A stretch of DNA of 64,000 nucleotides from Enterobacter huaxiensis (GTDB lineage: Bacteria > Pseudomonadota > Gammaproteobacteria > Enterobacterales > Enterobacteriaceae): contig NZ_CP043342.1 in the NCBI RefSeq assembly GCF_003594935.2, positions 1,488,001-1,552,000 on the forward strand, given 5' to 3'. Made by a program: the position numbers and the translations under genes. Each line of letters begins with the position of its first letter. The first letter of the stretch is position 1. Positions 39,445-49,314 of this stretch are shown piece after piece. Below the pieces are notes generated by a model. That model was given only the letters and a program-made list of their open reading frames with translations. It did no database searches and had not been told where the DNA came from.

Positions 39445-41730
39445 TTAGATCTTACATGCGCCGCTTTCGCAGCCATCGTCCTGAATTGACGGCACCATGT
39501 CGTCCTGCGCGTCTTCCGCACCGTCACGGGTGTTGTGATAGTACAGCGTTTTCACGCCAAACTTATAGGCGGTGAGCAGGTCTTTCAGCAGCTGCTGCAT
39601 CGGTACCTTGCCGGACGGGAAGCGCGTCGGGTCGTAGTTGGTATTGGCAGAGATCGACTGGTCGATAAACTTCTGCATGATACCCACCAGCTGCAGGTAG
39701 CCGTCGTTGTTTGGCATTTCCCACAGCAGCTCGTAGTTGTTGCCCAGGGTTTCGTAATCCGGTACGACCTGGCGCAGCACGCCGTCTTTCGACGCTTTGA
39801 TGCTGACGTGGCCGCGCGGTGGCTCGATACCGTTGGTGGCGTTGGAGATCTGCGAAGAGGTCTCGGACGGCATCAGGGCAGAGAGCGTGGAGTTACGCAG
39901 GCCGTGGGTCTTGATGGACTCACGCAGGCCTTCCCAGTCGAGGTGCAGCGGCTCGTTGACGATCGCATCCAGGTCTTTCTTGTAGGTGTCGATCGGCAGA
40001 ATGCCTTTCGCGTAGGTGGTTTCGTTGAACCACGGGCACGCGCCTTGCTCTTTCGCCAGCTCGTTGGAGGCTTTCATCAGGTAGTACTGAATCGCTTCGA
40101 ACGTCTGGTGGGTCAGGTTGTTGGCGCTGCCGTCAGAGTAACGCTTGCCGTTTTTCGCCAGCCAGTACGCGAAGTTGATCACGCCGATACCCAGGGTACG
40201 ACGGCCCATTGCGCCGCGTTTTGCCGCCGGGATTGGGTAATCCTGGTAGTCCAGCAGGGCATCCAGTGCGCGAACCGCCAGCACCGCCAGCTCTTCCAGC
40301 TCGTCCAGGCTCTTGATCGCGCCAAGGTTGAACGCGGACAGCGTACACAGGGCGATTTCGCCGTTTTCGTCGTTTACGTCGTCCAGCGGTTTGGTCGGCA
40401 GGGCGATCTCGAGGCACAGGTTAGACTGGCGCACTGGCGCAACAACCGGATCAAACGGGCTGTGGGTGTTGCAGTGGTCCACGTTCTGGATGTAGATACG
40501 GCCGGTAGAGGCACGTTCCTGCATCATCAGGGAGAACAGGTCTACCGCCTTCACGCGCTGCTTGCGGATGCTGTCGTCTTTTTCGTATTTGGTGTACAGA
40601 CGTTCGAACTCGTCCTGATCGGCAAAGAACGCGTCGTACAGGCCCGGGACGTCGGACGGGCTGAACAGGGTGATATCTTCCCCTTTCAGCAGACGGGTGT
40701 ACATAAGCTTGTTGATCTGTACGCCGTAGTCCATGTGACGCACGCGGTTGCCTTCCACGCCGCGGTTGTTTTTCAGGACCAGCAGGCTTTCCACTTCCAG
40801 GTGCCACATCGGGTAGAACAGGGTCGCAGCACCGCCGCGCACGCCGCCCTGAGAGCAGGATTTTACTGCCGTCTGGAAGTGCTTGTAGAACGGGATACAG
40901 CCGGTGTGGAACGCTTCACCGCCGCGAATCGGGCTGCCCAGCGCACGGATGCGGCCGGCGTTGATGCCGATACCGGCACGCTGGGAAACGTATTTCACAA
41001 TCGCGCTGGAGGTGGCGTTGATCGAGTCCAGGCTGTCGCCGCACTCGATCAGCACGCAGGAGCTGAACTGACGGGTTGGGGTACGCACGCCGGACATGAT
41101 TGGCGTCGGCAGCGAAATTTTGAACGTCGAGACCGCATCATAGAAACGCTTCACGTATTCCAGACGGGTTTCACGCGGATAGTTAGAGAACAGGCAGGCG
41201 GCCACCAGAATATAGAGGAACTGAGCGCTCTCGTAGATTTCGCCCGTCACGCGGTTCTGAACCAGATATTTGCCTTCGAGCTGCTTCACCGCCGCGTAGG
41301 AGAAGTTCATGTCGCGCCAGTGATCGATAAACCCGTTCATCTGCTCGAACTCTTCTTCCGTATAGTCTTCCAGCAGATGCGTGTCGTATTTGCCCAGCTC
41401 AACCATTTTCACCACGTGATCGTGCAGCTTCGGCGGCTCAAACTGGCCGTAGGCTTTTTTACGCAGGTGGAAGATGGCCAGACGTGCGGCGAGGTACTGA
41501 TAATCCGGTGCTTCGCGGGAGATAAGGTCCGCCGCTGCTTTAATGATCGTTTCGTGGATATCAGACGTTTTAATGCCGTCGTAGAACTGGATGTGGGATC
41601 GCAGCTCAACCTGGGAGATAGATACGTTGTTCAGTCCTTCTGCTGCCCAGTCGAGAACTCGATGGATTTTGTCCAGATTGATACGCTCGGTAGTACCGTC
41701 GCGCTTTGTCACCAGCAGACTCTGATTCAT
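39445..41730 (-). CDS. nrdA: Class Ia ribonucleotide reductase alpha subunit
   Basis: The catalytic and allosteric subunit that reduces nucleoside diphosphates for DNA synthesis. The N-terminal ATP cone (about 5-95) controls overall activity by ATP or dATP binding. The C-terminal redox cysteines are Cys754 and Cys759 (CESGACKI), which reload the active-site disulfide. The radical-transfer tyrosine pair is in VKTLYYHNTRD (Tyr730-731). The 761 residues equal E. coli NrdA. The upstream region has a DnaA-box dyad and a NrdR-like box. Confidence 0.98.
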   Translation of the reverse strand: MNQSLLVTKRDGTTERINLDKIHRVLDWAAEGLNNVSISQVELRSHIQFYDGIKTSDIHETIIKAAADLISREAPDYQYLAARLAIFHLRKKAYGQFEPPKLHDHVVKMVELGKYDTHLLEDYTEEEFEQMNGFIDHWRDMNFSYAAVKQLEGKYLVQNRVTGEIYESAQFLYILVAACLFSNYPRETRLEYVKRFYDAVSTFKISLPTPIMSGVRTPTRQFSSCVLIECGDSLDSINATSSAIVKYVSQRAGIGINAGRIRALGSPIRGGEAFHTGCIPFYKHFQTAVKSCSQGGVRGGAATLFYPMWHLEVESLLVLKNNRGVEGNRVRHMDYGVQINKLMYTRLLKGEDITLFSPSDVPGLYDAFFADQDEFERLYTKYEKDDSIRKQRVKAVDLFSLMMQERASTGRIYIQNVDHCNTHSPFDPVVAPVRQSNLCLEIALPTKPLDDVNDENGEIALCTLSAFNLGAIKSLDELEELAVLAVRALDALLDYQDYPIPAAKRGAMGRRTLGIGVINFAYWLAKNGKRYSDGSANNLTHQTFEAIQYYLMKASNELAKEQGACPWFNETTYAKGILPIDTYKKDLDAIVNEPLHLDWEGLRESIKTHGLRNSTLSALMPSETSSQISNATNGIEPPRGHVSIKASKDGVLRQVVPDYETLGNNYELLWEMPNNDGYLQLVGIMQKFIDQSISANTNYDPTRFPSGKVPMQQLLKDLLTAYKFGVKTLYYHNTRDGAEDAQDDMVPSIQDDGCESGACKI

Positions 41731-41771
41731 GTGGGTTTTTACCTGTCCGTGAAATAAAAAAATATCCCCCG

Positions 41772-41796
41772 TTTATCCACAGGCTCTGTGGATAAA
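41772..41796. promoter_or_regulatory. DnaA-box dyad upstream of nrdA
   Basis: TTTATCCACAG (41772-41782) and CTGTGGATAAA (41786-41796) are perfect inverted copies separated by three bases. Each contains the consensus DnaA box TTATCCACA. They lie 42 bp upstream of the nrdA start. DnaA control of nrdAB is known in E. coli. Confidence 0.85.
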
Positions 41797-41812
41797 TACT
41801 ACATATAGGGGT
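41797..41812. promoter_or_regulatory. NrdR-box-like site upstream of nrdA
   Basis: CTACATATAGGG (41799-41810) fits 10 of 12 positions of the NrdR core CTATATATAGTG and directly abuts the DnaA dyad. NrdR represses ribonucleotide reductase genes. No convincing second box at the usual spacing was found. Confidence 0.4.
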
Positions 41813-42063
41813 TTTACGATAAGATTAACGCAAGATGGTGAGTATTCTAGTATCGAATCATTTCAGTACAAGAGTTGATTTTGACGTTAAATTGAGGTTG
41901 TGAAAGGGTAAAAAAGCCTAAGTCCTCGTATCGTAAGGCCTGGACGACATGTCAATAATTTAGAAAAAAAATCTAAAATTTGATCGAGTGCTGATTTCTT
42001 CAACGAGAGGTCAAAATTGCGCAACATGATGCCGCGCAATCTTTATAAGAATAACGAATGACG

Positions 42064-42792
42064 TTAGTCGTTTTTGGCGGTTGTGTGCAACATATAGTTA
42101 ACATCAACGCCCGGGGCGAGCTTGAATTTATCCGTCAAGGGATTGTAGTGCAGACCGGTGATGTGCTGCTCCTTGAGCCACGTCTGGTCAACCCAGCCTA
42201 ACAGCTCGGCAGGCTTGATGAATTTCTTCACGTCGTGCGTGCCTTTCGGCACCATGCGCAGGACATACTCCGCGCCTACGACCGCCATCAGCCAGGCTTT
42301 GCCGTTGCGGTTGATGGTCGAGAAGAAGACCTGGCCGCCCGGTTTCACCAGTTTTGCACAGGCATTGACCACGGACTGCGGGTCGGGAACGTGTTCCAGC
42401 ATCTCCATGCAGGTCACCACATCATACTGATGGGCGAATTTCGCCGCGTGCTCTTCTACGGTTTCCTGCACGTACTCCACCTGCACGCCGGATTCCAGAG
42501 CATGTAGCTGCGCAACCTGCAAAGGTTCAAAGCCCATATCCAACCCGGTGACCGTTGCCCCTTCGCGGGCCATACTCTCGGCCAGGATGCCGCCGCCGCA
42601 GCCGACGTCGAGCACTTTCTTACCGAACAGACCGCCGGAGCGCTCCGCGATATAGCCCAGACGCAGCGGGTTAATGCGGTGCAGCGGTTTGAACTCGCCT
42701 TCGAGATCCCACCAGCGGGACGCCACCGCTTCAAATTTGGCAATCTCTTCATGGTCAACGTTGTGAGCCACCGGGGATTTTTCGGCATTCAT
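42064..42792 (-). CDS. ubiG: Ubiquinone biosynthesis O-methyltransferase
   Basis: Catalyses both O-methylations of ubiquinone synthesis using S-adenosylmethionine. The SAM motif is [17 protein letters not shown] (about residues 59-75), followed by LDMGFEPL and the [15 protein letters not shown] segment. The 242 residues are close to 240 in E. coli. The start ATG 42792 follows AGGAG. It is divergent from gyrA, with about 146 bp between the starts. The gap of 271 bp to nrdA is A+T rich and carries the nrdA control sites. Confidence 0.97.
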   Translation of the reverse strand: MNAEKSPVAHNVDHEEIAKFEAVASRWWDLEGEFKPLHRINPLRLGYIAERSGGLFGKKVLDVGCGGGILAESMAREGATVTGLDMGFEPLQVAQLHALESGVQVEYVQETVEEHAAKFAHQYDVVTCMEMLEHVPDPQSVVNACAKLVKPGGQVFFSTINRNGKAWLMAVVGAEYVLRMVPKGTHDVKKFIKPAELLGWVDQTWLKEQHITGLHYNPLTDKFKLAPGVDVNYMLHTTAKND

Positions 42793-42863
42793 GAGCGCTT
42801 TTACTCCTTATTTAGCAAGACTTCGGAGTATATCAGCCCGCGCGGGTGAATAAAGCTTATTGG

Positions 42864-42894
42864 TTTACCTCAATCACCGCGGCTGTGTTATAAT
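42864..42894 (+). promoter_or_regulatory. Probable gyrA promoter
   Basis: A consensus -10, TATAAT at 42889-42894, is followed by TTGCGACC. A -35-like TTTACC lies 19 bp upstream, a poor spacing typical of supercoiling-sensitive promoters. The start codon is 45 bp downstream of the -10. Confidence 0.6.
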
Positions 42895-42938
42895 TTGCGA
42901 CCTTTGAATCCGGGATACAGTAGAGGGATAGCGGTTAG

Positions 42939-45575
42939 ATGAGCGACCTTGCGAGAGAAATTACACCGGTTAACATCGAGGAAGAGCTGAAGAGCTCCTA
43001 TCTGGACTATGCGATGTCGGTCATTGTTGGCCGTGCGCTGCCGGACGTCCGCGATGGCCTTAAGCCGGTACACCGTCGCGTACTATACGCCATGAACGTA
43101 TTGGGCAATGACTGGAATAAAGCCTATAAAAAATCTGCCCGCGTCGTGGGTGACGTCATCGGTAAATATCACCCGCATGGTGATACCGCCGTGTACGACA
43201 CCATCGTCCGTATGGCACAGCCATTCTCCTTGCGTTACATGCTGGTAGATGGTCAGGGTAACTTTGGTTCTGTTGACGGCGACTCCGCGGCGGCGATGCG
43301 TTATACGGAAATCCGTATGTCGAAAATCGCTCATGAGCTGATGGCCGACCTGGAAAAAGAGACCGTTGATTTCGTCGATAACTACGACGGCACCGAGCGA
43401 ATCCCTGATGTTATGCCAACCAAGATCCCGAACCTGTTAGTCAACGGTTCGTCCGGTATCGCGGTAGGTATGGCAACCAACATTCCGCCGCACAACATCA
43501 CCGAAGTGATCAACGGCTGCCTGGCCTATATCGACGATGAAGAGATCAGCATTGAAGGGCTGATGGAACACATCCCGGGTCCGGACTTCCCAACGGCGGC
43601 GATCATCAACGGTCGTCGTGGTATTGAAGAAGCGTACCGCACCGGTCGCGGCAAGATTTATATCCGTGCCCGCGCGGAAGTGGAAGCGGACGCCAAAACC
43701 GGCCGCGAGACCATTATTGTTCACGAGATCCCGTATCAGGTGAACAAGGCTCGACTGATTGAAAAAATCGCCGAGCTGGTAAAAGAAAAACGTGTTGAGG
43801 GTATCAGCGCGCTGCGCGACGAGTCTGACAAAGACGGCATGCGCATCGTGATTGAAATCAAACGCGACGCGGTGGGCGAGGTTGTGCTGAACAACCTGTA
43901 CTCCCAGACTCAGCTTCAGGTCTCCTTCGGCATCAACATGGTTGCGCTGCACCATGGCCAGCCGAAGATCATGAACCTGAAAGAGATCCTGAGCGCGTTC
44001 GTGCGTCACCGCCGTGAAGTGGTGACCCGTCGTACTATTTTCGAACTGCGCAAAGCGCGCGACCGTGCGCACATCCTTGAAGCACTGGCCGTTGCGCTGG
44101 CAAACATCGACCCGATTATCGAGCTGATTCGCCGTGCACCGACCCCTGCGGAAGCGAAGGCCGGGTTAGTGGCGCGTCCTTGGGCGCTGGGTAACGTTTC
44201 TGCGATGCTCGAACGTGCGGGCGATGATGCCGCGCGTCCTGAGTGGCTGGAACCTGAATTCGGCGTGCGCGACGGTCAGTACTACCTGACGGAACAGCAG
44301 GCCCAGGCGATTCTGGATCTGCGTCTGCAGAAGCTGACCGGCCTTGAGCACGAAAAACTGCTCGACGAATACAAAGAGCTGCTGGAACAGATTGCTGAGC
44401 TGCTGCATATCCTGGGTAGCGCAGAGCGTCTGATGGAAGTGATCCGCGAAGAGCTGGAACTGGTCCGCGATCAGTTCGGTGACGAGCGTCGCACCGAAAT
44501 CACCGCAAACAGCTCTGATATCAACATTGAAGACCTGATCAACCGTGAAGACGTGGTGGTTACCCTGTCTCACCAGGGCTATGTGAAGTATCAGCCGCTG
44601 ACCGACTACGAAGCACAGCGCCGTGGCGGTAAAGGCAAATCTGCAGCACGTATCAAAGAAGAAGACTTTATTGACCGCCTGCTGGTGGCAAACACCCATG
44701 ACACGATCCTCTGCTTCTCAAGCCGCGGCCGTCTGTACTGGATGAAGGTCTACCAGCTGCCGGAAGCGAGCCGTGGCGCGCGTGGTCGTCCGATCGTTAA
44801 CCTGCTGCCGCTGGAAGCGAACGAACGTATCACCGCCATCCTGCCGGTACGCGAGTACGAAGAGGGCGTGAACGTCTTTATGGCGACCGCCAGCGGTACC
44901 GTGAAGAAAACCGCGCTGACCGAGTTCAGCCGTCCGCGTTCGGCCGGTATTATCGCTGTTAACCTGAACGAAGGCGACGAGCTGATTGGCGTCGATCTGA
45001 CCTCCGGTTCGGACGAAGTGATGCTGTTCTCTGCCGCCGGTAAGGTGGTGCGCTTTAAAGAGAATGCAGTGCGCGCAATGGGCCGTACGGCGACCGGCGT
45101 TCGCGGCATCAAGCTGGCGGGTGAAGACGCCGTTGTCTCCCTGATCGTTCCGCGCGGTGAAGGTGCAATCCTGACCGTTACGCAGAATGGCTACGGTAAA
45201 CGTACGGCAGAAAGCGAGTATCCGACCAAGTCTCGCGGCACCCAGGGCGTTATCTCTATCAAAGTGACCGAGCGCAACGGCTCCGTTGTGGGCGCGGTTC
45301 AGGTAGACGATGCTGACCAGATCATGATGATCACCGATGCCGGTACGCTGGTGCGTACGCGCGTGTCTGAGATCAGCGTGGTTGGCCGTAACACCCAGGG
45401 CGTTATCCTCATCCGTACCGCGGAAGATGAAAACGTTGTGGGTCTGCAGCGCGTTGCTGAGCCGGTGGATGATGAAGAACTCGACTCTATAGACGGTAGC
45501 GTAGCGGAAGGCGATGATGAGATCGCGCCGGAAGCGGACACCGACGACGAAGCAGCGGATGACGCTGACGAGTAA
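42939..45575 (+). CDS. gyrA: DNA gyrase subunit A
   Basis: The breakage-reunion subunit of DNA gyrase, 878 residues. The catalytic tyrosine is Tyr122 ([11 protein letters not shown]). The C-terminal DNA-wrapping domain carries the GyrA box QRRGGKG and ends in an acidic tail rich in Asp and Glu. In the quinolone-resistance region, position 83 is Thr (codon ACC) and 87 is Asp (GDTAVYD); E. coli wild type has Ser83. Thr83 is the natural residue in some Enterobacteriaceae, so this alone does not show resistance. An intrinsic terminator follows 15 bp after the stop. Confidence 0.98.
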   Translation: MSDLAREITPVNIEEELKSSYLDYAMSVIVGRALPDVRDGLKPVHRRVLYAMNVLGNDWNKAYKKSARVVGDVIGKYHPHGDTAVYDTIVRMAQPFSLRYMLVDGQGNFGSVDGDSAAAMRYTEIRMSKIAHELMADLEKETVDFVDNYDGTERIPDVMPTKIPNLLVNGSSGIAVGMATNIPPHNITEVINGCLAYIDDEEISIEGLMEHIPGPDFPTAAIINGRRGIEEAYRTGRGKIYIRARAEVEADAKTGRETIIVHEIPYQVNKARLIEKIAELVKEKRVEGISALRDESDKDGMRIVIEIKRDAVGEVVLNNLYSQTQLQVSFGINMVALHHGQPKIMNLKEILSAFVRHRREVVTRRTIFELRKARDRAHILEALAVALANIDPIIELIRRAPTPAEAKAGLVARPWALGNVSAMLERAGDDAARPEWLEPEFGVRDGQYYLTEQQAQAILDLRLQKLTGLEHEKLLDEYKELLEQIAELLHILGSAERLMEVIREELELVRDQFGDERRTEITANSSDINIEDLINREDVVVTLSHQGYVKYQPLTDYEAQRRGGKGKSAARIKEEDFIDRLLVANTHDTILCFSSRGRLYWMKVYQLPEASRGARGRPIVNLLPLEANERITAILPVREYEEGVNVFMATASGTVKKTALTEFSRPRSAGIIAVNLNEGDELIGVDLTSGSDEVMLFSAAGKVVRFKENAVRAMGRTATGVRGIKLAGEDAVVSLIVPRGEGAILTVTQNGYGKRTAESEYPTKSRGTQGVISIKVTERNGSVVGAVQVDDADQIMMITDAGTLVRTRVSEISVVGRNTQGVILIRTAEDENVVGLQRVAEPVDDEELDSIDGSVAEGDDEIAPEADTDDEAADDADE

Positions 45576-45589
45576 TATCTCCTGATGCA

Positions 45590-45619
45590 AAAAGGGCCGG
45601 TTTCCGGCCCTTTTCTTTT
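45590..45619 (+). terminator. Rho-independent terminator of gyrA
   Basis: AAAAGGGCCGG / CCGGCCCTTTT around a short TTT-type loop, followed by CTTTTG. It begins 15 bp after the gyrA stop. Confidence 0.93.
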
Positions 45620-45710
45620 GCAGATGCAGATACATGAACGTTGCGACCTGGCGCGTTTACCGCTACCTTAACCACATTCTTTTTACCCCCGACGGCGGAG
45701 CCTCGCCCCC

Positions 45711-48557
45711 TTGAAATACCTCGTCTCCTTTCGTACCACGCTGAAAGTCTCTCGCTATCTGTTTCGGGCGCTGGCGCTCCTGCTCTGGTTACTGGTCGCT
45801 CTGTTCTCGGTGTTTTACATCGTCAACGCGTTACACCAGAAAGAAGCGGAGATCCGTCAGGAATTTAACCTCAGCTCCGATCAGGCCCAGCGCTATATTC
45901 AGCGAACGTCTGACGTAATGAAGGAGCTGAAGTACATTGCCGAAAACCGGCTGACCGCGGAGAACGGCATTCTTGCCATCCGCGGGCGCAATGATAAAAC
46001 GGAAGTGCCCGATTTTGAGCCGCTGTTCCCGGATTCTGACTGCTCGGCGATGGGCAACACCTGGCGCGGCTCGCTGGAATCGCTGGCGTGGTTCATGCGC
46101 TACTGGCGTGACAACTTCTCCGCCGCCTATGACCTGAACCGCGTCTACCTTATTGGCAGTGAAAACCTCTGCATGGCCGATTTCGGCCTGCGTGATATGC
46201 CCATCGAACGTGATGACGCGCTGAAAAGCCTGCACGAGCGCATTGTGAAGTACCGTAATGCTCCGCAGGACGAGCGCGGCAATAACATTTTCTGGATAAG
46301 CCAGGGGCCGCGCATGGGCGTCGGTTACTTCTATGCACTCACGCCGGTCTATCTGGGCAATCGCCTGCAGGCGCTGCTGGGAATTGAACAGACTATCCGC
46401 ATGGAGAACTTCTTCACGCCGGGCAGCCTGCCGATGGGCGTGACTATCCTCGATGAAAACGGCCATACGCTCATTTCTCTTACCGGCCCGGAAAACCGGC
46501 TGAAGGTTGATCCGCACTGGATGCAGGAGCGTTCATGGTTTGGCTATACCTCGGGCTTCCGCGAGCTGGTGCTAAAGAAAAGCTTACCGCCATCGTCTCT
46601 GAGTATTGTCTACTCCCTGCCGGTGGACGTGGTGCTGGAACGCATTCGCATCCTGATCCTCAACGCAATTTTGCTGAATATCGCGGTAGGCGTTGTGCTG
46701 TTTATGCTGGCGCGGATGTATGAGCGGCGGATATTTATCCCTGCGGAGGCGGATGCCCAAAGGCTGGAAGAGCACGAGCAGTTTAACCGCAAAATTGTTG
46801 CCTCAGCGCCGGTGGGGATCTGTATCCTGCGCACCCAGGACGGCACCAATATCCTCAGCAACGAGCTGGCGCACAACTATCTGAACATGCTGACGCATGA
46901 GGACCGCCAGCGGCTCACGCAGATTATCTGCGGGCAGCAGGTTAACTTTGTCGACGTGCTGACCAGCACCCACACCAACCTGCAGATAAGCTTTGTGCAT
47001 TCGCGCTATCGCAATGAAAACGTAGCGATTTGCGTACTGGTTGACGTCTCCGCGCGCGTGAAGATGGAAGAGTCCTTACAGGAGATGGCGCAGGCCGCCG
47101 AACAGGCCAGCCAGTCGAAATCCATGTTCCTTGCGACCGTGAGCCATGAGCTGCGTACGCCGCTTTATGGGATCATCGGGAACCTCGATCTGCTGCAGAC
47201 CAAAGAGCTGCCGAAAGGGGTCGATCGTCTGGTGACGGCGATGAACAACTCTTCAAGCCTGCTGCTGAAAATCATCAGCGATATTCTCGACTTCTCTAAA
47301 ATTGAGTCCGAGCAGCTGAAAATCGAGCCGCGCGAGTTCTCTCCGCGCGAGGTGATGAACCACATCAGCGCCAACTACATGCCGCTGGTCGTGCGTAAAC
47401 AGCTGGGGCTGTACTGCTTTATCGAGCCGGATGTGCCGCTGACGCTGCAGGGCGACCCGATGCGCCTGCAGCAGGTCATCTCTAACCTGCTCAGCAACGC
47501 CATCAAATTCACCGATATCGGCTGCATTGTGCTGCACGTCTGTCGGGCAGGGGACTACCTGAGCATTCGCGTGCGTGATACCGGCGTGGGTATTCCTGCG
47601 AAGGAAGTGGTGCGCCTGTTTGACCCGTTCTTCCAGGTTGGGACCGGTGTGCAGCGTAATTTCCAGGGTACCGGGCTGGGTCTGGCGATTTGCGAAAAAC
47701 TCATCAGCATGATGGACGGGGATATTTCCGTTGATACTGAACCCGGCATGGGCAGCCAGTTTACCATCCGAATTCCGCTCTATTCGGCACACTATCCGGC
47801 GAAAACGATCGTCGATGGGCTGAGCGACAAGCGCTGCTGGCTGGCGGTTCAGAATGCCTCCTTGCAGGATTTCCTGACGTCATTACTGACGAACAGCGGC
47901 CTGCGGGTGTCTCGCTATAGCGGCCAGACGCCGGGTGCTGACGATATGCTGATTACCGATGGCGAGCTGGAACAGGCGTGGACCGGCAGGGGCGTGGTGA
48001 CGTTCTGCCGTCGTCATATCGGGATCCCGCTTGAGCGCGCGCCGGGTGAATGGGTACACAGCGTCGCGACGCCGCATGAGCTGTTAGGGCTGCTGGCGCG
48101 AATCTACAGCGTACCGCTGGAAGAGGGCGAGGGTGCCGCTGCGTTGCCGTCTCCGGATGCGCTGGCGTCATTGAACGACGATATGATGATTCTGGTGGTG
48201 GACGACCATCCGATTAACCGTCGACTTCTTGCCGACCAGCTTGGCTCGCTCGGCTATCAGTGTAAAACGGCCAACGACGGCGTGGATGCCCTGAACGTGC
48301 TGAGTAAAAACCACATTGATATTGTCCTCAGCGACGTGAATATGCCAAACATGGACGGCTACCGCCTGACGCAGCGTATTCGCCAGCTGGGGCTGACGCT
48401 GCCGGTTGTTGGCGTGACGGCAAATGCCCTGGCGGAAGAGAAACAGCGTTGTCTGGAGTCGGGTATGGACAGCTGTCTTTCGAAACCGGTGACGCTGGAC
48501 GTTCTCAGGCAGACATTATCTATTTACGCGGATCGCGTGAGAAAAACCAGAATATAA
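45711..48557 (+). CDS. rcsC: Rcs phosphorelay hybrid sensor kinase RcsC
   Basis: The inner-membrane hybrid kinase of the Rcs envelope-stress system. Two transmembrane segments (about 20-40 and 313-335) flank a periplasmic domain. Then come the dimerisation/phosphoacceptor His479 (SHELRTPLYG), the ATPase domain (RDTGVGIPAKE, GTGLGLAICEKL) and a C-terminal receiver with Asp875 (LSDVNMPNMDGY). The 948 residues compare with 949 in E. coli. The start is TTG at 45711, chosen because MKYLVSFRTTLK matches the family; no in-frame ATG without a stop lies upstream and the ribosome site is poor. It converges on rcsB. Confidence 0.95.
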   Translation: MKYLVSFRTTLKVSRYLFRALALLLWLLVALFSVFYIVNALHQKEAEIRQEFNLSSDQAQRYIQRTSDVMKELKYIAENRLTAENGILAIRGRNDKTEVPDFEPLFPDSDCSAMGNTWRGSLESLAWFMRYWRDNFSAAYDLNRVYLIGSENLCMADFGLRDMPIERDDALKSLHERIVKYRNAPQDERGNNIFWISQGPRMGVGYFYALTPVYLGNRLQALLGIEQTIRMENFFTPGSLPMGVTILDENGHTLISLTGPENRLKVDPHWMQERSWFGYTSGFRELVLKKSLPPSSLSIVYSLPVDVVLERIRILILNAILLNIAVGVVLFMLARMYERRIFIPAEADAQRLEEHEQFNRKIVASAPVGICILRTQDGTNILSNELAHNYLNMLTHEDRQRLTQIICGQQVNFVDVLTSTHTNLQISFVHSRYRNENVAICVLVDVSARVKMEESLQEMAQAAEQASQSKSMFLATVSHELRTPLYGIIGNLDLLQTKELPKGVDRLVTAMNNSSSLLLKIISDILDFSKIESEQLKIEPREFSPREVMNHISANYMPLVVRKQLGLYCFIEPDVPLTLQGDPMRLQQVISNLLSNAIKFTDIGCIVLHVCRAGDYLSIRVRDTGVGIPAKEVVRLFDPFFQVGTGVQRNFQGTGLGLAICEKLISMMDGDISVDTEPGMGSQFTIRIPLYSAHYPAKTIVDGLSDKRCWLAVQNASLQDFLTSLLTNSGLRVSRYSGQTPGADDMLITDGELEQAWTGRGVVTFCRRHIGIPLERAPGEWVHSVATPHELLGLLARIYSVPLEEGEGAAALPSPDALASLNDDMMILVVDDHPINRRLLADQLGSLGYQCKTANDGVDALNVLSKNHIDIVLSDVNMPNMDGYRLTQRIRQLGLTLPVVGVTANALAEEKQRCLESGMDSCLSKPVTLDVLRQTLSIYADRVRKTRI

Positions 48558-48580
48558 AAAAGGCCCGCAAGGGCCTTTTA
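48557..48580 (+). terminator. Rho-independent terminator of rcsC
   Basis: A perfect 9-bp stem AAAAGGCCC / GGGCCTTTT with GCAA loop, overlapping the rcsC stop region. The flanking A and T runs let it work from both sides. Confidence 0.9.
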
Positions 48581-48584
48581 CGCT

Positions 48585-48636
48585 TTTCTCCCTCTCCCAG
48601 TGTGAGAGGGGCGGGGTGAGGGCATCAGGCCGCACA
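48585..48636 (+). repeat. Dispersed CCCTCTCCC/GGGAGAGGG repeat, copy 3
   Basis: CTCCCTCTCCCAGTGTGAGAG then GGGCGGGGTGAGGGCATCAG and CCGCAC. It lies between the convergent rcsC and rcsB, next to the rcsC terminator. Confidence 0.85.
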
Positions 48637-48647
48637 CCCGTTCGGAA

Positions 48648-49298
48648 TCAATCCTTGTCCGTTGCGCTCAGCGTAACGGAGGAGAGATAGTTCAGCAGAG
48701 CAATATCGTTATCCACACCCAGTTTCATCATCGCTGATTTTTTCTGGCTACTGATGGTTTTAATACTGCGGTTCAGCTTCTTGGCAATTTCGGTTACCAG
48801 GAAACCTTCGGCGAACAGACGCAGAACTTCACTCTCTTTTGGCGACAGGCGTTTGTCACCGTAGCCACCCGCACTGATTTTTTCCAGCAGGCGAGAGACG
48901 CTTTCAGGCGTGAATTTCTTGCCTTTCTGCAGCGCTGCCAGCGCTTTTGGCAGGTCGGTCGGCGCACCTTGTTTCAGCACAATACCTTCGATATCAAGAT
49001 CCAGAACCGCGCTCAGGATGGCGGGGTTGTTGTTCATGGTCAGAACAATGATCGAGATGTCCGGGAAGTGGCGTTTAATGTACTTGATGAGCGTGATCCC
49101 ATCACCGTACTTGTCTCCAGGCATGGAGAGGTCGGTAATGAGCACATGTGCATCAAGTTTTGGGAGGTTATTAATAAGCGCTGTAGAGTCTTCAAATTCA
49201 CCGACTACATTCACCCACTCGATCTGCTCAAGTGATTTGCGAATACCGAACAGTACAATCGGATGGTCATCGGCAATAATTACGTTCATATTGTTCAT
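48648..49298 (-). CDS. rcsB: Rcs phosphorelay response regulator RcsB
   Basis: A NarL/FixJ-family response regulator of 216 residues, nearly identical to E. coli RcsB as I recall it. The receiver has acidic residues Asp10-Asp11 and phospho-acceptor Asp56 (ITDLSMPGD). The C-terminal LuxR-type helix-turn-helix is around 148-212 (RLSPKESEVLRLFAEGFLVTEIAKKLNRS). Alone or with partners such as RcsA, it activates capsule genes and represses flhDC. The start ATG 49298 (MNNMNVIIADDHP) is 16 bp after the rcsD stop. Confidence 0.98.
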   Translation of the reverse strand: MNNMNVIIADDHPIVLFGIRKSLEQIEWVNVVGEFEDSTALINNLPKLDAHVLITDLSMPGDKYGDGITLIKYIKRHFPDISIIVLTMNNNPAILSAVLDLDIEGIVLKQGAPTDLPKALAALQKGKKFTPESVSRLLEKISAGGYGDKRLSPKESEVLRLFAEGFLVTEIAKKLNRSIKTISSQKKSAMMKLGVDNDIALLNYLSSVTLSATDKD

Positions 49299-49314
49299 GT
49301 ATAAGGCTACCTTG

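Noticed and set aside
39535-41757. A 740-codon open frame antisense to nrdA
   Set aside because: nrdA is unmistakable on the other strand. Long open antisense frames are common in GC-rich, codon-biased genes, and this one shows no recognisable domain or ribosome site.
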